A stretch of DNA of 64,000 bases, from contig BGKB01000100.1 of NCBI GenBank assembly GCA_003116975.1, forward strand, positions 1-64,000, read 5' to 3'. Source of the DNA: Aurantiochytrium sp. KH105 (taxonomy: Eukaryota > Sar > Bigyra > Thraustochytrida > Thraustochytriidae). Position numbers and translations under genes: made by a program. Below are positions 1-10,674 of the stretch, one piece after another (the stretch's first letter is position 1; every line of letters starts with the position of its first letter). The notes below the pieces were generated by a model, which saw nothing but the letters and a program-made list of their open reading frames with translations, was not told where the DNA came from and made no database searches.

Positions 1-687
1 TCATCGGGATATTCGACACTATGGACTACGTAGACAAGAACGCACATTTTCATCTATTGTAACCCCTAGAACATAGGCATAAAAGACTCCGGAGTCCAAA
101 TCTCCTTCCCTTTGCGATGTTTCGTTGCTCTCAAGACTAGAAAAGCCAGACACGATGAGATTCTCTGTCAGCAGATGCTTTTTTCTAAGACACAGCAAGT
201 TCTTCGTCAGCTTTGCTGACCTCTTGCAAAGTACGTTTCCGTCGCCATGGGACGGTCCGCTGGATGGACCGGCGATTCTTGCTCGATACGATGCACGTCT
301 TCATGCGTTTTGTTACCGAAGCCCCTAACCCCAACATGAACCAAAATTCAAAAACATCTCGTAGAGATCCAGAATACCCCTCACTCGTTTTCCCGATTAC
401 TCGCAAAAGCACCGATTCTTTTTATCTTATTTTTTTCTTCTTCGGGATGAATGATCCAGACGGGCAACGTGCGGGCTTCGTCGCGAGCGTGGAGCGGCGC
501 GCGGAGCGCTGCGTCGCGCGCTGAGACGCCGCACGTTAAGGCGCCGGGAGGTGCGAGAAGAACAACGTCGCGCAATTCTTTCTTTTCTCTAGCGAGCTAA
601 TCGCGCGGACGCCGGCTCCGACTTCGACATCGACTTTGACTCATATAGCGACACCAGCACCGCCACCGGTGGCGGTCTTTTGGCGCC
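1..687. other. Intergenic DNA and leader of CLP1
   Basis: No gene is supported here. Short open frames occur on both strands, but none has a recognisable domain and they overlap each other. The first 450 bases are less GC-rich than what follows, with a T-rich run near 420-440. The last 200 bases become very GC-rich and lead into the CLP1 start. The left part could be the 3' flank of a gene outside the window. Confidence 0.5.
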
Positions 688-1992
688 ATGGGCCGCGTGC
701 GCGAGACAGTCGGCGCGCTCCAGGAGCTCCGCTTCGACACAAAGCGGTCCGTGCCGGGCGTAGACGACGCCAGCAGTGCCGCCGAGGCGCCAGTCGTGGC
801 GCTTCGTGTTGTGTCAGGGACCGCGGAGCTCTTTGGCGCCGAGCTCTACGCCGGCTTCGAGTACAAACTACGACCGGGACGAAGCTATGGCATCTTTACC
901 TGGTTTGGCTGCGAGGTCGAGCTTGACGACAGCTTTTGCACGGGCGTATATGTGTCCGAGGAGACGCCCATGGCGGAGGCGGCCAACGTTCACCGCAATT
1001 TGGAGGACGAGCGCAACAAAGGGTCGCGAGGCCCAAGAGTCGCCGTGGTGGGCCCACCCGCATCAGGAAAGACCTCTTTATGCAATATTCTGGCAGGGTA
1101 CGCCGTGCGGTCCGGTCGCAAGCCTACAATGGTCAGCTTGGATCTGGCCAAAAACGACCTGATGGTGCCCGGGGCCATTGCGGCCTCCGTGCTGCAGGGG
1201 CCGATCGATCTCTATGGTGAGCAGGGTGAGCTCGCGATGAGCGCACGGCAGCCTCTGGCCTACTTTGTTGGCGCAGACAAGGTGTCTTCGAACCCAACAC
1301 GCTTTCGCGAACAGGTCGATGCGCTTGCGGATGCCTTGGAGGCGAGACTGAGCGCCCAGCCCGTGGAACAGCAATCAGGCATGGTTATTGATACGTATGC
1401 ATGGAGCTCTGGCAGCCCGACCACGCAAAAGTGTCTTGTACATGCGCTAGAAAAGCTTGGCGTCGACGTTGTTTTGGTGATGGGCCACGATAGGCTGCTC
1501 TCAGAAATGCGCAAGGGCCTCCCCAAGATGCGAGTCGTCAAGCTGACGCGCTCTGGCGGCGTGAGCGAGTCAGATCAGCTTTCCGTGAAGCGACAAGCCA
1601 ACGAGCGCATGCGCTCGTACTTTTATGGTCCTTTGCACCACCTTTCGCCAGTGCGTAAAACCCTCAAGCTCGGCGAGGACGTGACGATCTTTTTGCTAAA
1701 ACAAAATGTAATTGCGGATTCGTCAATTATGCCAATTGGCATGGACAATGATCTAGACGCAAATCAGACGCCGCAAATGACCACTGTCGACAAGACTTTG
1801 GAGTTTTGCGTGCTTGCGGTGGTGCATGCTTCCAGTCCAGAGGAGGCTTTCAAGGCGCCCGTCGCTGGCTTCGTTCACGTCCTCGAAGTCGACGTGGCTT
1901 CGAATTCATTTTCGGCCGACTTCGCCTGTCCTGTGGACCTACCTTCCACTTATCTATTGCATGGGAGCATCAAGTGGTTTGAGCAGGACTAG
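688..1992 (+). CDS. CLP1: CLP1-like polynucleotide kinase, pre-mRNA 3'-end processing factor
   Basis: The 434-residue product matches CLP1 in order and length (human CLP1 is 425 residues). CLP1 acts in the nucleus in cleavage factor II, bridging cleavage factors during mRNA 3'-end formation; some members phosphorylate RNA 5' hydroxyls. The N-terminal beta domain is visible around residues 45-80, with FGAEL and FTWFGCEVEL-type segments. A Walker A loop, GPPASGKTS, lies at about 122-130, followed by the SLDLAKNDL and PGAIAA segments that CLP1 has after its P-loop. The C-terminal domain ends in a WF near the stop. The ATG at 688 is the first in-frame one and sits in a GCCATGG context. The gene is convergent with the uridylyltransferase, 241 bases away. 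Whether kinase activity is kept cannot be told from the P-loop alone. Confidence 0.93.
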   Translation: MGRVRETVGALQELRFDTKRSVPGVDDASSAAEAPVVALRVVSGTAELFGAELYAGFEYKLRPGRSYGIFTWFGCEVELDDSFCTGVYVSEETPMAEAANVHRNLEDERNKGSRGPRVAVVGPPASGKTSLCNILAGYAVRSGRKPTMVSLDLAKNDLMVPGAIAASVLQGPIDLYGEQGELAMSARQPLAYFVGADKVSSNPTRFREQVDALADALEARLSAQPVEQQSGMVIDTYAWSSGSPTTQKCLVHALEKLGVDVVLVMGHDRLLSEMRKGLPKMRVVKLTRSGGVSESDQLSVKRQANERMRSYFYGPLHHLSPVRKTLKLGEDVTIFLLKQNVIADSSIMPIGMDNDLDANQTPQMTTVDKTLEFCVLAVVHASSPEEAFKAPVAGFVHVLEVDVASNSFSADFACPVDLPSTYLLHGSIKWFEQD

Positions 1993-2233
1993 GCCCGAGG
2001 TCACTTATAAGGTAAATGGAAGCTGGCCCATGTCAAAGGCCTAATTCTAGCTAGCCTAGATCATTTCAACCTGTGGATTCTTTCAAGATTGGCACTGCCT
2101 CTGCTTTGCCGTGTGTGCCTTCTTTTCCCTCTGTCCTTTGTATGACTCCGAGGCTCAAGTGGTGCGCATCGAGAGATGCAGTCTTTGGCAGGTCTACTCA
2201 ATTCGTAATTCTTAAGGAATCCGTTGTTATAAC

Positions 2234-2927
2234 TTAGAAACCTGGAGGATGATGATCCTTTTCCGGGTGATAGAACTTGCAGCGGCTCCCATAGCTGCAA
2301 TCTCCAGCAATCCAATCGCGGCACACACGTTGCGAAGCACCGCCGCCTTTCTTATCACCACCCGTCTCGGCGCTCGTAGGCTTCTTCTTGTTGTTCTTTC
2401 TTTTGGTGCTCCCCTTGTCTGCAACCTTGCCATCAGAAACCGTGTCATGCGACTTGTCCGCACTCGCACTTGCTGTGGCCTCTGGCTTGGAAAGGTTATT
2501 TTCGGCTGTCCGCTGCTCTTTCTGCTTTGGAGGCATTTTTTGCTTTTGCTTGGGTTGTTTAGCATTCCCTTGCTGCTGCGGCTGCCGAGTGACAGACTCT
2601 TGATCCTTCTTGTCCGTATTTTTATTCTTTTTCTTCGGTTCTTGGTGCTTCTTCGTGTGCTCATCGTGCTTTTCCGTGTGCTCATTGTGCTTTTCCTTGA
2701 GCTCATTGTGCTTTCGAGAATTCTGCTTGGCGTGTTGGTGGGGCTGCTTCCTTGTATTGTCGTTCTTGTTATTGTTGCTAGTGTTGTTGTTAGGAGATTG
2801 CTGTCTCTTGGACTGTCGTTGCAACACCTGGCCTTGTTGCTGCTGTTGTTGCTTGCTATTGCTGTTGTTGGAAGACTTTGATCGACCTCTTTCTGCTTGA
2901 AGGCCAACAATCGCGGGACCAGAGGTG

Positions 2928-2963
<36 letters not shown>

Positions 2964-5521
2964 TGCTTCTGAGGACAATCGCGCGCTAAATGACCTGGCT
3001 TGCCACACACAAAACAGGCTCTCGAATCACCGCTGCCGCCGCCGCCGCCGCCGCCTCCATGACGGCGATCGGTCCGTTGATCCCCACGCTTTCTACGGCC
3101 GCGCGAGGAAGGACAGTTTCGAATCAAGTGGCCGAATTCGCCACAAAGATGACACACCTTATCCCCCAAAGAGCGCAAGTCACCGATGGCGCACTTCGCA
3201 GAACGATGCTGCGCGCTTCCGCAATTGAAGCAGCGACGCGGAAAGGCTGGCATCTGGACAGGTGCCTGCATGACCTCCGCATCGACAAGCGAGATTCCTT
3301 GCGCGATACGGAACATTTGCGCAGCGCGCGCAAGCTCCTCGTGAATCTTGGTCATGGCATCTTTGCTTGAGATCTTGGAACCAAGATCGTGCTGTCTTTC
3401 AAAGGGATCCTCAATCGCGAGACGCCAATCGGCTTGGGAGTAAGGACCTCCCAGTGTGCCACGACGCGCGGGGAAACCAAGACGAACGCTCACAACGTCC
3501 CTCCGCATATTGAACTCGTAGGCGTAGAAGGCAAAGAATTGCACGAGAAGCTCGCCGAGACTTTGCGCATTCGCATCCACTGGGAAGTCAGGCGGAGCCG
3601 TACGCACAAAAGTAGCGTCATACTCCTCGCCGTTCATCATGACGAGCTTTTTCGGCACTTTAGTCAGCAGTGCTGGGGCCTGCAGATTGGGAAGCACCGC
3701 GCGATACACGACGTCCAGCGATGGTTCGCTGTGCTCATCTGCCACAGCGCCGTCGCTACCGTCGCCGTCGTTGCCATCGTTGCCATCATTCCCGGTACTC
3801 TCGTCATCTTTAGTATCTTCACTGTCGACGTGACCGCGCCGATTTTCGCGGCGTGATGAAGCTTGTCTATTGTTGGCCTTTCTTGAACGCTTGCTTTTGC
3901 CCGTGGGATGGCGGTCTCGCGTTTGCTGCAGGAAAAAAATGACCATGAGTGTCCATGCGTACGAGGAAAGCGTGCCAAGCGAAGCATCGCAGATTCCGCG
4001 ACGTTTGGCCCAAAACTTGACTGCATAGATGAGGCTGCGCGCGCGGGGGTCGACCTCGCTGTAAGCGCGCAAGAGCTGCGTGTTCTGCAGGGCGATCGAG
4101 TTTCCCGAGGCCACATCGCAAGCAAGGCCACTTGCTATGTGGACGCACTTGACGATAGGCACCCTCGAAGTGAGAATGACATCTTGGATGGCAAATTGGG
4201 GCGACGCCGAGAGCGCGAGAGCGGCAATGGCGATGGCGCGACTATGCGTCCGTTCCTCGGCGACAGCAGCTCCGCGCTGGTCGCCCTGAAAATTCGCAAG
4301 ACGCTCTGCAACGCTGATCAGCGAAAAGTCAATGTCAGCGGACGCACGAAAGTTGAGCCCACTCGCGGCAGATCCAAAGATTTCCACTCCGACGGGAGTG
4401 CCTTGCTCTGTGTCGCTCAAGAGGCCCGCGGGCACATCATCTCGCACAGACTCGAGCGCACGCTGCAGGTTCTCGGGAGAGAGGGCCACTCGCATGTCAG
4501 CAATGACAGTGTCGCGACGCTCAAGGTCCTCCGGCGTCGGCTGGAGCGCGAGCACAAGGTCAGCCATTGCAGTGGAGAGCTGCGCGAGGATCGCGGGAGA
4601 GACGGCGGTTTGTGACATGTCTTGATTGGCCTTGGCCGCGTTCTTTTCTTCATTCTGCTCACGTCGCAGACGCTGGATGTTACTATTGATCTTGGCAAGA
4701 CTCTCCTTGAAAGGCGGGAAGACTGCAGCGAGTTGGTTGCGCCTGTCAAGTCCCCGTAGCCAGAGCTCGAGGTAGGTGAGAGATCCGAGCAAGTTAGGAT
4801 TGCTGAGGTCCTTGTGCGCGCTGATCAAAGCTTGACAGATAAAGTCGACGATGCGCGCGATCACATTCCGTAGCTTGTAATCTACCCTGGCGGCGACGAT
4901 GCCAGAAATTGCGCCTGCAAATGTGCGCGCTGCCATCCCGTGCGCTTCCATGTCAAGCATGGGATCGGGAGCCAATTCGTAGAAGTCCTCGAGAGCGCTA
5001 AAGAAGATCATGAGCTTCTTCGGCAGGGAAACACCACGAATGTCGGGGAGCCGGGGTAGGCTCTGCAGAAAAGCGTGCACCTCGGGGCTCATTTGCGCGT
5101 CGTCGGGTGTTGCGCCGTCAAATGCGCGGTGGCGGCCCCACTCGTCGGCAGACTCCTTGCCTTCCTTTTCTGTGAGCATTTCCAGAGCGCTTTGCGCGAG
5201 GCCATCGAGGCCAGTTTCGCCGCCGTCACTCTCGTCGTCTTGGTCAATTTGCGCGTCGCTTAAGACGTCATCATTCTCGTTCTCGTCCTCATCCGCGCCG
5301 ACGTCTTCGTCCTCCTCGTCCACGCCGTCGTCATCGTCGTTGTCTAGGTCCTCGTCCGCCTCCTCGTCAACGTCGCGCACGCGTGCGCTGTCGATATCGC
5401 CATGCTCTTCATGCGCTTCGCCGGCAGACCCAGAGCCCGGTAGAGCTTGCGCCAGCGTATGCAACGTGTTGCGGGTGAAGACGCCCGACTCTAGCTGCTC
5501 ATGAGCATCTTTGCTCGCCAT
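2234..5521 (-). CDS. Terminal nucleotidyltransferase (uridylyltransferase-like) with three CCHC knuckles and a CCCH finger
   Basis: A 1095-residue non-canonical poly(A)/poly(U) polymerase. The ATG at 5521 was chosen; the frame stays open upstream only to a TTG. Domains in order: a very acidic segment (about 45-105); a helical region; the polymerase-beta-type catalytic core with FGSAASGLNF (about 382-391), the DID aspartates at 396 and 398 and the third acidic residue in ACDV near 469; then KFWAKRRGICDASLGTLSSY, which is typical of terminal uridylyltransferases. A charged insert of about 70 residues (535-600) splits the central domain from the PAP-associated part (about 655-705). Three CCHC zinc knuckles follow near 764, 790 and 836. 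Next come a CAG-encoded glutamine run, a long Q/N/K-rich tail, and a C-terminal CCCH finger (CRDWIAGDCSYGSRCKFYH). The family adds U or A to RNA 3' ends in mRNA or small-RNA decay. Nucleotide preference cannot be read from the sequence. Confidence 0.9.
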
Positions 5522-6152
5522 GCTCTTCGCTTCGCGCCTTCGCAGCTGCAATTGCCGCGCGCGCAAGGCGGAAAACAGTTTGGATTTATGAAGGGCTTTT
5601 TTGATTCACATTAACCCGGTTTAGGCCTACCTATCCATGGCTGGTAATAACTAACTCTTGCCAAAAGACTGACTTGAGTTGAGTCGACTTGGCTTGGCTT
5701 GGCTTGGCTTGGCTTGGCTTGGCTTGGCTTGGCTTGGCTTGGCTTGGCTTGGCTTGACTTGACTTTGGAGATTTTCTGTGTATTTGCCGTCGGTATTTGC
5801 TGCTGCTCTTTGCAAAGCTGACGTGGAATTCGGATTCCCGTGGACAATGATAACTCGGACAGTGTGATGAATTTTGTTGTACTTCTTGTTGTTATGAGGA
5901 TGAAGGTGGAAACGGCGGCGGCGGCAACGTTAACAAAAAAAAATGTGGTATTAGTTTTAGAATCGAGTCTGAGGGATGGCTTCTCTGGCATCACGTCGAC
6001 CACCAAGCCGAGGAGGGACAAAACGAAAGCTCGGATGATCGTTATGTAGTATCTTGAATTTCGCGAAGAAAAAAAAAGCAAACAAGAACAAAGATAATCT
6101 TAAAGCGACGAGCAGTGCGTCCATAGCGTTCCCTCGCGGCTCTCTGCCTTCA
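5522..6152. other. Intergenic, with pentanucleotide array
   Basis: Divergent flank between the uridylyltransferase start (minus) and the 3' end of the CRAL-TRIO gene (minus). It contains a GGCTT array (separate entry) and an A-rich stretch near 5930-5945 and 6065-6080. Open frames here only translate the repeat. Confidence 0.6.
5691..5755. repeat. (GGCTT)13 microsatellite
   Basis: Thirteen uninterrupted copies of GGCTT, flanked by degenerate GACTT copies on both sides. It lies about 170 bases upstream of the uridylyltransferase start codon, so it probably falls in that gene's promoter or leader. Confidence 0.97.
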
Positions 6153-7250
6153 TTAGGCAGTTGAAGTCGATACCTGCGATGCTTTTCCAGGAGCCTCGAC
6201 ACTCGTCTTGGTCTTGGCCGGGTCTTGCGTTGCAGCTTCGATTTCAGCCTGAACAGAAGCCTCCGCAGCCGCGACTTGAGCGTCCGTACCGACGTTGTCA
6301 AGGTCTTCATTGGCATCATCCGCTGTCTGAGCACACTCTGCTTCAGGTTCGGCGGTAGAAGTGGAAGGAACGCTGGATGCAGACATGGACGGCGCGGCGA
6401 CGTGGTGACTGGCGTCGTCGAGCGAGACGCCCTCAATCTTGGCGCGGTGGGCCATGAATGCCTGCAACGAGTCCGAGACGGCGATGGGGCCGCCAAACTC
6501 TTGGGGTAGCATCTTGGGATCTTGCACAAAGTCGCCAACAGCGCGTTTCTTGGGCATTTTCACCTTGTTTGCAAACTCGGTGCTCATCATCCCACGGATG
6601 ATTTTCCAAATGGTCCCAAACCAGGAGGGGGGGTTGACAATGAGAAATTGGCGCACACGCATAGGGAAGCGACCTTGCATGGTGTCAAAGAAGGTTTTGG
6701 CGTAGCGAATGCCAAAGTTGGAAAAGGTCCAGCTGGTCATGTCGCACATGACGGCGATGCCATCAGTGCAGCACTGTTCGATCTCCGTCATGCACTCAAG
6801 CAAGTAGACGAGTCCGCGCATGAGTTCGTCAAGAGAATCTCTCTTTGGGAAAAAGAGAGCGGGCTTCATGAAAAGGTAGAGATGACCCTCTTTCGATCGC
6901 GTGCCAGGAATGCTGAGGACGCCGGTCTCGAGCTGCTTGCGCACCATGGCTACATTAAGTTCATCGAGTTTGATCTTTTTGCTCCACGCGGCAAAGTTCT
7001 TCATGACTTTCTGTGCCGTCTTGGTGTTGAACTTGGTTGGGCCGGGGCTGCTGCGCAGAAATCTCAGAAGCATGTAGTCTCCGAACTCTTGGTTCCTGTA
7101 CGTGTTCGCCTTGTTGGCCACGTACTCTTTCTTGAGCTCGTCAAAGGCGCTGCGTTCCTTGGCCGTCAGCGAGGCCACTTGTTCCTCCGTGCTGCGCTCC
7201 ACGGTGTCCGTGGGGACGGGAACTCCGTCGTTTACCGCTGCCGGCACCAT
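6153..7250 (-). CDS. CRAL-TRIO (Sec14-like) lipid-transfer protein
   Basis: A 365-residue protein starting at the ATG at 7250; the frame upstream opens only with a TTG and is low-complexity, so it was left out. The N-terminal CRAL-TRIO-N helices carry the LLRFLRSSPG segment typical of the family. The lipid-binding CRAL-TRIO domain follows: HLYLFMKPALFFPK, then a GIAVMCDMTSW strand, then the gate-helix region with FPMRVRQFLIVNPPSWF and the end of the pocket at LPQEFGGPI. The last 80 residues are Ala/Thr/Ser/Glu-rich and probably disordered. The family moves or presents phosphoinositides, phosphatidylcholine or other hydrophobic ligands between membranes. The ligand cannot be predicted here. 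No GOLD domain or transmembrane segment is seen. Confidence 0.9.
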   Translation of the reverse strand: MVPAAVNDGVPVPTDTVERSTEEQVASLTAKERSAFDELKKEYVANKANTYRNQEFGDYMLLRFLRSSPGPTKFNTKTAQKVMKNFAAWSKKIKLDELNVAMVRKQLETGVLSIPGTRSKEGHLYLFMKPALFFPKRDSLDELMRGLVYLLECMTEIEQCCTDGIAVMCDMTSWTFSNFGIRYAKTFFDTMQGRFPMRVRQFLIVNPPSWFGTIWKIIRGMMSTEFANKVKMPKKRAVGDFVQDPKMLPQEFGGPIAVSDSLQAFMAHRAKIEGVSLDDASHHVAAPSMSASSVPSTSTAEPEAECAQTADDANEDLDNVGTDAQVAAAEASVQAEIEAATQDPAKTKTSVEAPGKASQVSTSTA

Positions 7251-9192
7251 CTCTCTTCGCTGCGCTGTGCGCTGTGCGTCGCACGCGACCTGCCTATCCT
7301 GCGTGTCTTGCGTGCCTTGCGTGTCTTGGCTGCACGTCCGTTTCCTTCTTCCTTCGCTTGCCTGTCCCCCTCGGGGGCGATCTCCGTTTGCTTCTTGCTT
7401 GCTTTTTTGCTTGTTCAAGGTCCATCGAGCGCGCGCACGAAGAGAAAGACAAATTTCGCGTCGGTCTCACTCACATTGATCACTCGGATTGCCAGGTGAG
7501 GTATGGGCATTATAAAAGTCCCCAAACGCACGACGACAGTAGACTCGCGCCCAGCGAGGCGTCTTTCTTTCTTTCGACCACTGGCCAGCGACACACCCAC
7601 ACACAGACAAGACCATGGCGGCGACGGATGAATGTGGTGATGGCTTGCTCGCCTTCTTGCTCTTCTTTCCTTCGGGAGTCGCGACAACTTGTAATAAAGT
7701 ACTCGTACTCCTCCTCCTCCTCCTCCTCCTCCTCGCCCTTGACACGAGAAGAGATGAGAGCAGACAAGAAGAGCAAACGTCAACGCTTGCGCTGGCCAAC
7801 TCTTTGCCTGCACCTGCAGACGCCAGCCAGGCCCACGCCGCCACGCCTCCAAAGCGTCGCTTCCGTCGCGTGCGAGATCGGCGCCAGCACGCACTTGCGC
7901 AACGCATTTTCACACAATCGCTTCTGTTTACAGTGGCCGCTCCCTCGCGCCTCGACACCCCGCGGGGACGGCCTCCGCGTCCGTGGCCGGGTCGACCTTT
8001 CGCGCGCGGGGCCGTGCGCCGAAAGCCCTCTGCCCGGTCCCCGCGTCCCCGCGGACCGGGCAGCGGGGCTGGGTCCTGCTCCGCGCTGGCCTTGCGCGCG
8101 CCATTCCTGGAGCGGCGGTCGCCGATTGTTTGCGCCTCTTCGCTCGCTGTAACCTTTCTGCCTTTTTTCCCTCTTTCTTGCCAATTTTTTCCAGCTGCTA
8201 TACCCCACTTGCGGCCGCGTTTGCGCGTCTTGCGGCGCCGCTATACCCCACTTCGCGCCGCCTGCCCACCCGCATACTTCCCCCGGCGCCCGCCGCAAGA
8301 GGGTTATAGCCGCGCCGCAAGTCGCGCAAACGCGGCCGCAAGTCGCGCAAACGCGGCGGGAAACCGTCCCAGCCAGCCAGCTCGAGCCCGCGCGGCGCAA
8401 TCCAAACCCAAAAACCCTGCGCCCGCACGCGACCCCGCGCGCGCGCGAGCTCGCGCCCACACGCGACCCGGGCCCGCGCACGCCGCGCCGGAGCGGAGCG
8501 GAGACAGACCCCGTCCGCGCCCAGGCCCACGCGCGCGAGGAGGAGGGAGGGCGGGTGAGCCACCGCGTAAACGTCGAGTTCGGGACCTTGGTCGCGAGAA
8601 AGAGGCCACTCGCTCACTGCGCAGGACCAAGTGGACTCCGCCTCGCGACGCCGCAACCGCGTGCGCAGCGCAGGCCGGCGGGACGTCGAGGAGGGCGGCC
8701 GCGTGGCGGAGAGCGCGGAGCCGCGAGGCCCCGCGTCGCGTTGCCTTGGGGCTGGCTGGTGCCGGTCTGGTGTAGTCTTTCCCAGGCGAGCCTTGGGAAT
8801 AGAGGAATAGACCCAGAGGAACAGTCCAGTATTCCTGCTGCGTCCAGTATCGTCATTGGCTTGAGCAGCACGCAGGAAGCAAGCAAGCAAGCAAGCAGCG
8901 CGACACACGCAAGCCAGTAGATCTCCAGCGTGTCGCGAGCCTCGGGCTGGGCGGCCGTATCCGTATTTGCGTCCGCGTCCGCGCCTGCGTGGAGAGGGAC
9001 GTGCCGGATAGATCCTGCGGTGCCGAAAACCCCTTCTGCGGCGGGTGTGTTCGAGCAGAACCGCAAGCGAGATAGATATCCGTCCACCACACAAGAGGTT
9101 GACACAGACGCAGACGAGAGCGACTCTTGCGCGAGCGGCGCGCTTGCAGAACCGGAGGACTTGCAGAACCGGAGGACGTGGCGACGCTGAGA
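7251..9192. other. Long GC-rich intergenic region between CRAL-TRIO and bZIP genes
   Basis: Divergent promoter region of about 1.9 kb. Open frames on both strands are long only because GC is high. They encode Arg/Ala/Pro-rich sequence without domains. It contains a CTC run (about 7708-7734), a 41-bp inverted repeat (separate entry) and GCAA and GAACCGGAGGACTT short duplications just before the bZIP start. Several kinds of promoter element or leader introns could be present, but I cannot define any. Confidence 0.5.
8209..8341. repeat. Near-perfect 41-bp inverted repeat with tandem 21-bp copy
   Basis: Bases 8209-8249 and the reverse complement of 8301-8341 match at 38 of 41 positions, with a 51-base spacer. 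The right arm overlaps a tandem 21-bp direct repeat (8315-8335 and 8336-8356, unit beginning CCGCAAGTCGCGC). A 14-base direct repeat GCTATACCCCACTT (8197-8210, 8240-8253) overlaps the left arm. The block lies 0.85 kb upstream of the bZIP start. It could be a cruciform, a dimeric protein-binding region or a short fold-back element. Confidence 0.9.
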
Positions 9193-10674
9193 ATGTCGGG
9201 CGACCTCTTTGAGTTCGATCTCCTGCTCCCGGGCGTTGTGACAGATTCCGGGGGCATGTTTCTCGAGGAGAGCATGACCGGAGGGCACGGTGCTTCGAAC
9301 ATGTCGGCAGCGCACCATGGAGAGGGCTCCTTTTACGACGGCAACGGCCACCACAACGGCGGCATGCTTCCGCCCCCGGCGCCAACTGGTGGCAATGGCT
9401 ACCCTCACCATCACGACGCATCGTCGGGGCCAGCCAAAGTGACCTCTGCATCGCGATCATCGCGCAAATCAACACGCAGCGAGCGCGAAGCCACCGAAGA
9501 CGACGGCAACAGCCCCAAGGACCTGGACGGCAGCGCTTCGATGGTGGGCGGCGAAGACGACGCCGAGAAAAAGGCAAAGCGACGGAAACAGATTGCCGCG
9601 GCTAGCCGCATGTCGCGCGCTCGCCGAAAGCGCGAGCTCGAAGACCTTCGCGACGAGAACGAGAGGCTCCGCGAGGAGCGCTCGCAGTTCCTGGCCAAGA
9701 TCGGCGAGCTTCAGCTCAAGGTGGAGAGCCTGCGCGAGCAGGGCTCGACGGATATGCGCATCGAAAACGAGCTTTTGCGCGCACAACTCGAAGAGCATAA
9801 GCGCTTTGTGGCGTGCTTCAAGCGTCTTAGCGAGGGTGCTCCCTCATCTGTTAACGCGCGACACGCCATTTACAAGCAGGGCGCCGACACCGCGCAAGCG
9901 CACGTCTTGGGCCTCGTCTCGCAGAGTCAGGCAGATCAGTGGACGCAGGCGACGGTGCCGCTTGAGGCAGATCTGCCGTATCAAAACCTCTCGGTGTTTT
10001 ACAAGTTCATCGACGAGTATGGAAGCATCAAGAAGGAGGGTCCTGGCAGCGGGCCGGGCGGACCATCGACGCCGGGCGAAAAGCCAAGACGCAGACTCAA
10101 TGTGCGCGTGGACGTTCTTTTTCCCGGTATTGACGCCGCCTCGCTATCCGAGTTCTTTTGGGAGTCCTTTTCCAATACGGCTACAACGCAGCGTTTGTAC
10201 TCGGTACGCGGTGTGGAGATTACGCCGCTAACGGACGACATGCCAGACAAGGACACTAAGATGCTTTACTACCGCGAGCGCTGGAACGACGAAAAGGACC
10301 AGGATCTCGTGCTCATTTGCAACCGGCGACGCAAGGAGCTTGCGAAGTCAACGCTTGCGCTGCCGTACGGTTCAAAGACGAAACCTGCCGTTGGCAAGGT
10401 GGCTGCCATGATCATGGCGTTGAGTACCACACAGCACTCAGCAGCACCCGAGTACGAGAACGCCAATCGGATCAACTCCCTCTTTGTGCAGGGCGCCATC
10501 ATCTGGAACGTGTTGGCAGACAGCCGTCTTTGCGTCGTCTTTAGCTTCCCGGACGACATCAAGCTCAAGGCAATCAACAGTATTGACGACGTGATCAATT
10601 CGGAGGGTGCTATCACTATGAAATTCGTGGATATTCTCAAGTCTTACCGCCAGGAGCTCGGGAACCGCATCTGA
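9193..10674 (+). CDS. bZIP transcription factor with conserved-looking C-terminal domain
   Basis: A 493-residue product from the ATG at 9193 (MSGDLFEF). The basic region and zipper lie at about 125-190. The basic part reads QIAAASRMSRARRKREL, with the invariant arginine in SRARRK. Eight residues before it, where almost all bZIPs have asparagine, there is isoleucine. The zipper continues through LEDLRDENERL with heptad leucines. After a linker, residues from about 275 form a globular, domain-like part: FYKFIDEYGSI, a Gly/Pro-rich insert, VDVLFPGIDAASLSEFFWESF, and a C-terminal FVDILKSYRQELGN. The ending could be a START-like sensor fold of the kind reported in stramenopile bZIPs. That is a guess, as no motif proves it. 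Expected to act as a dimer in the nucleus. Confidence 0.9.
   Translation: MSGDLFEFDLLLPGVVTDSGGMFLEESMTGGHGASNMSAAHHGEGSFYDGNGHHNGGMLPPPAPTGGNGYPHHHDASSGPAKVTSASRSSRKSTRSEREATEDDGNSPKDLDGSASMVGGEDDAEKKAKRRKQIAAASRMSRARRKRELEDLRDENERLREERSQFLAKIGELQLKVESLREQGSTDMRIENELLRAQLEEHKRFVACFKRLSEGAPSSVNARHAIYKQGADTAQAHVLGLVSQSQADQWTQATVPLEADLPYQNLSVFYKFIDEYGSIKKEGPGSGPGGPSTPGEKPRRRLNVRVDVLFPGIDAASLSEFFWESFSNTATTQRLYSVRGVEITPLTDDMPDKDTKMLYYRERWNDEKDQDLVLICNRRRKELAKSTLALPYGSKTKPAVGKVAAMIMALSTTQHSAAPEYENANRINSLFVQGAIIWNVLADSRLCVVFSFPDDIKLKAINSIDDVINSEGAITMKFVDILKSYRQELGNRI

Noticed and set aside
7615-8775. 386-codon open frame on the plus strand
   Set aside because: Arg/Ala/Pro-rich product with no domain. 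It overlaps equally long frames on other strands, runs through the inverted repeat and is explained by high GC.
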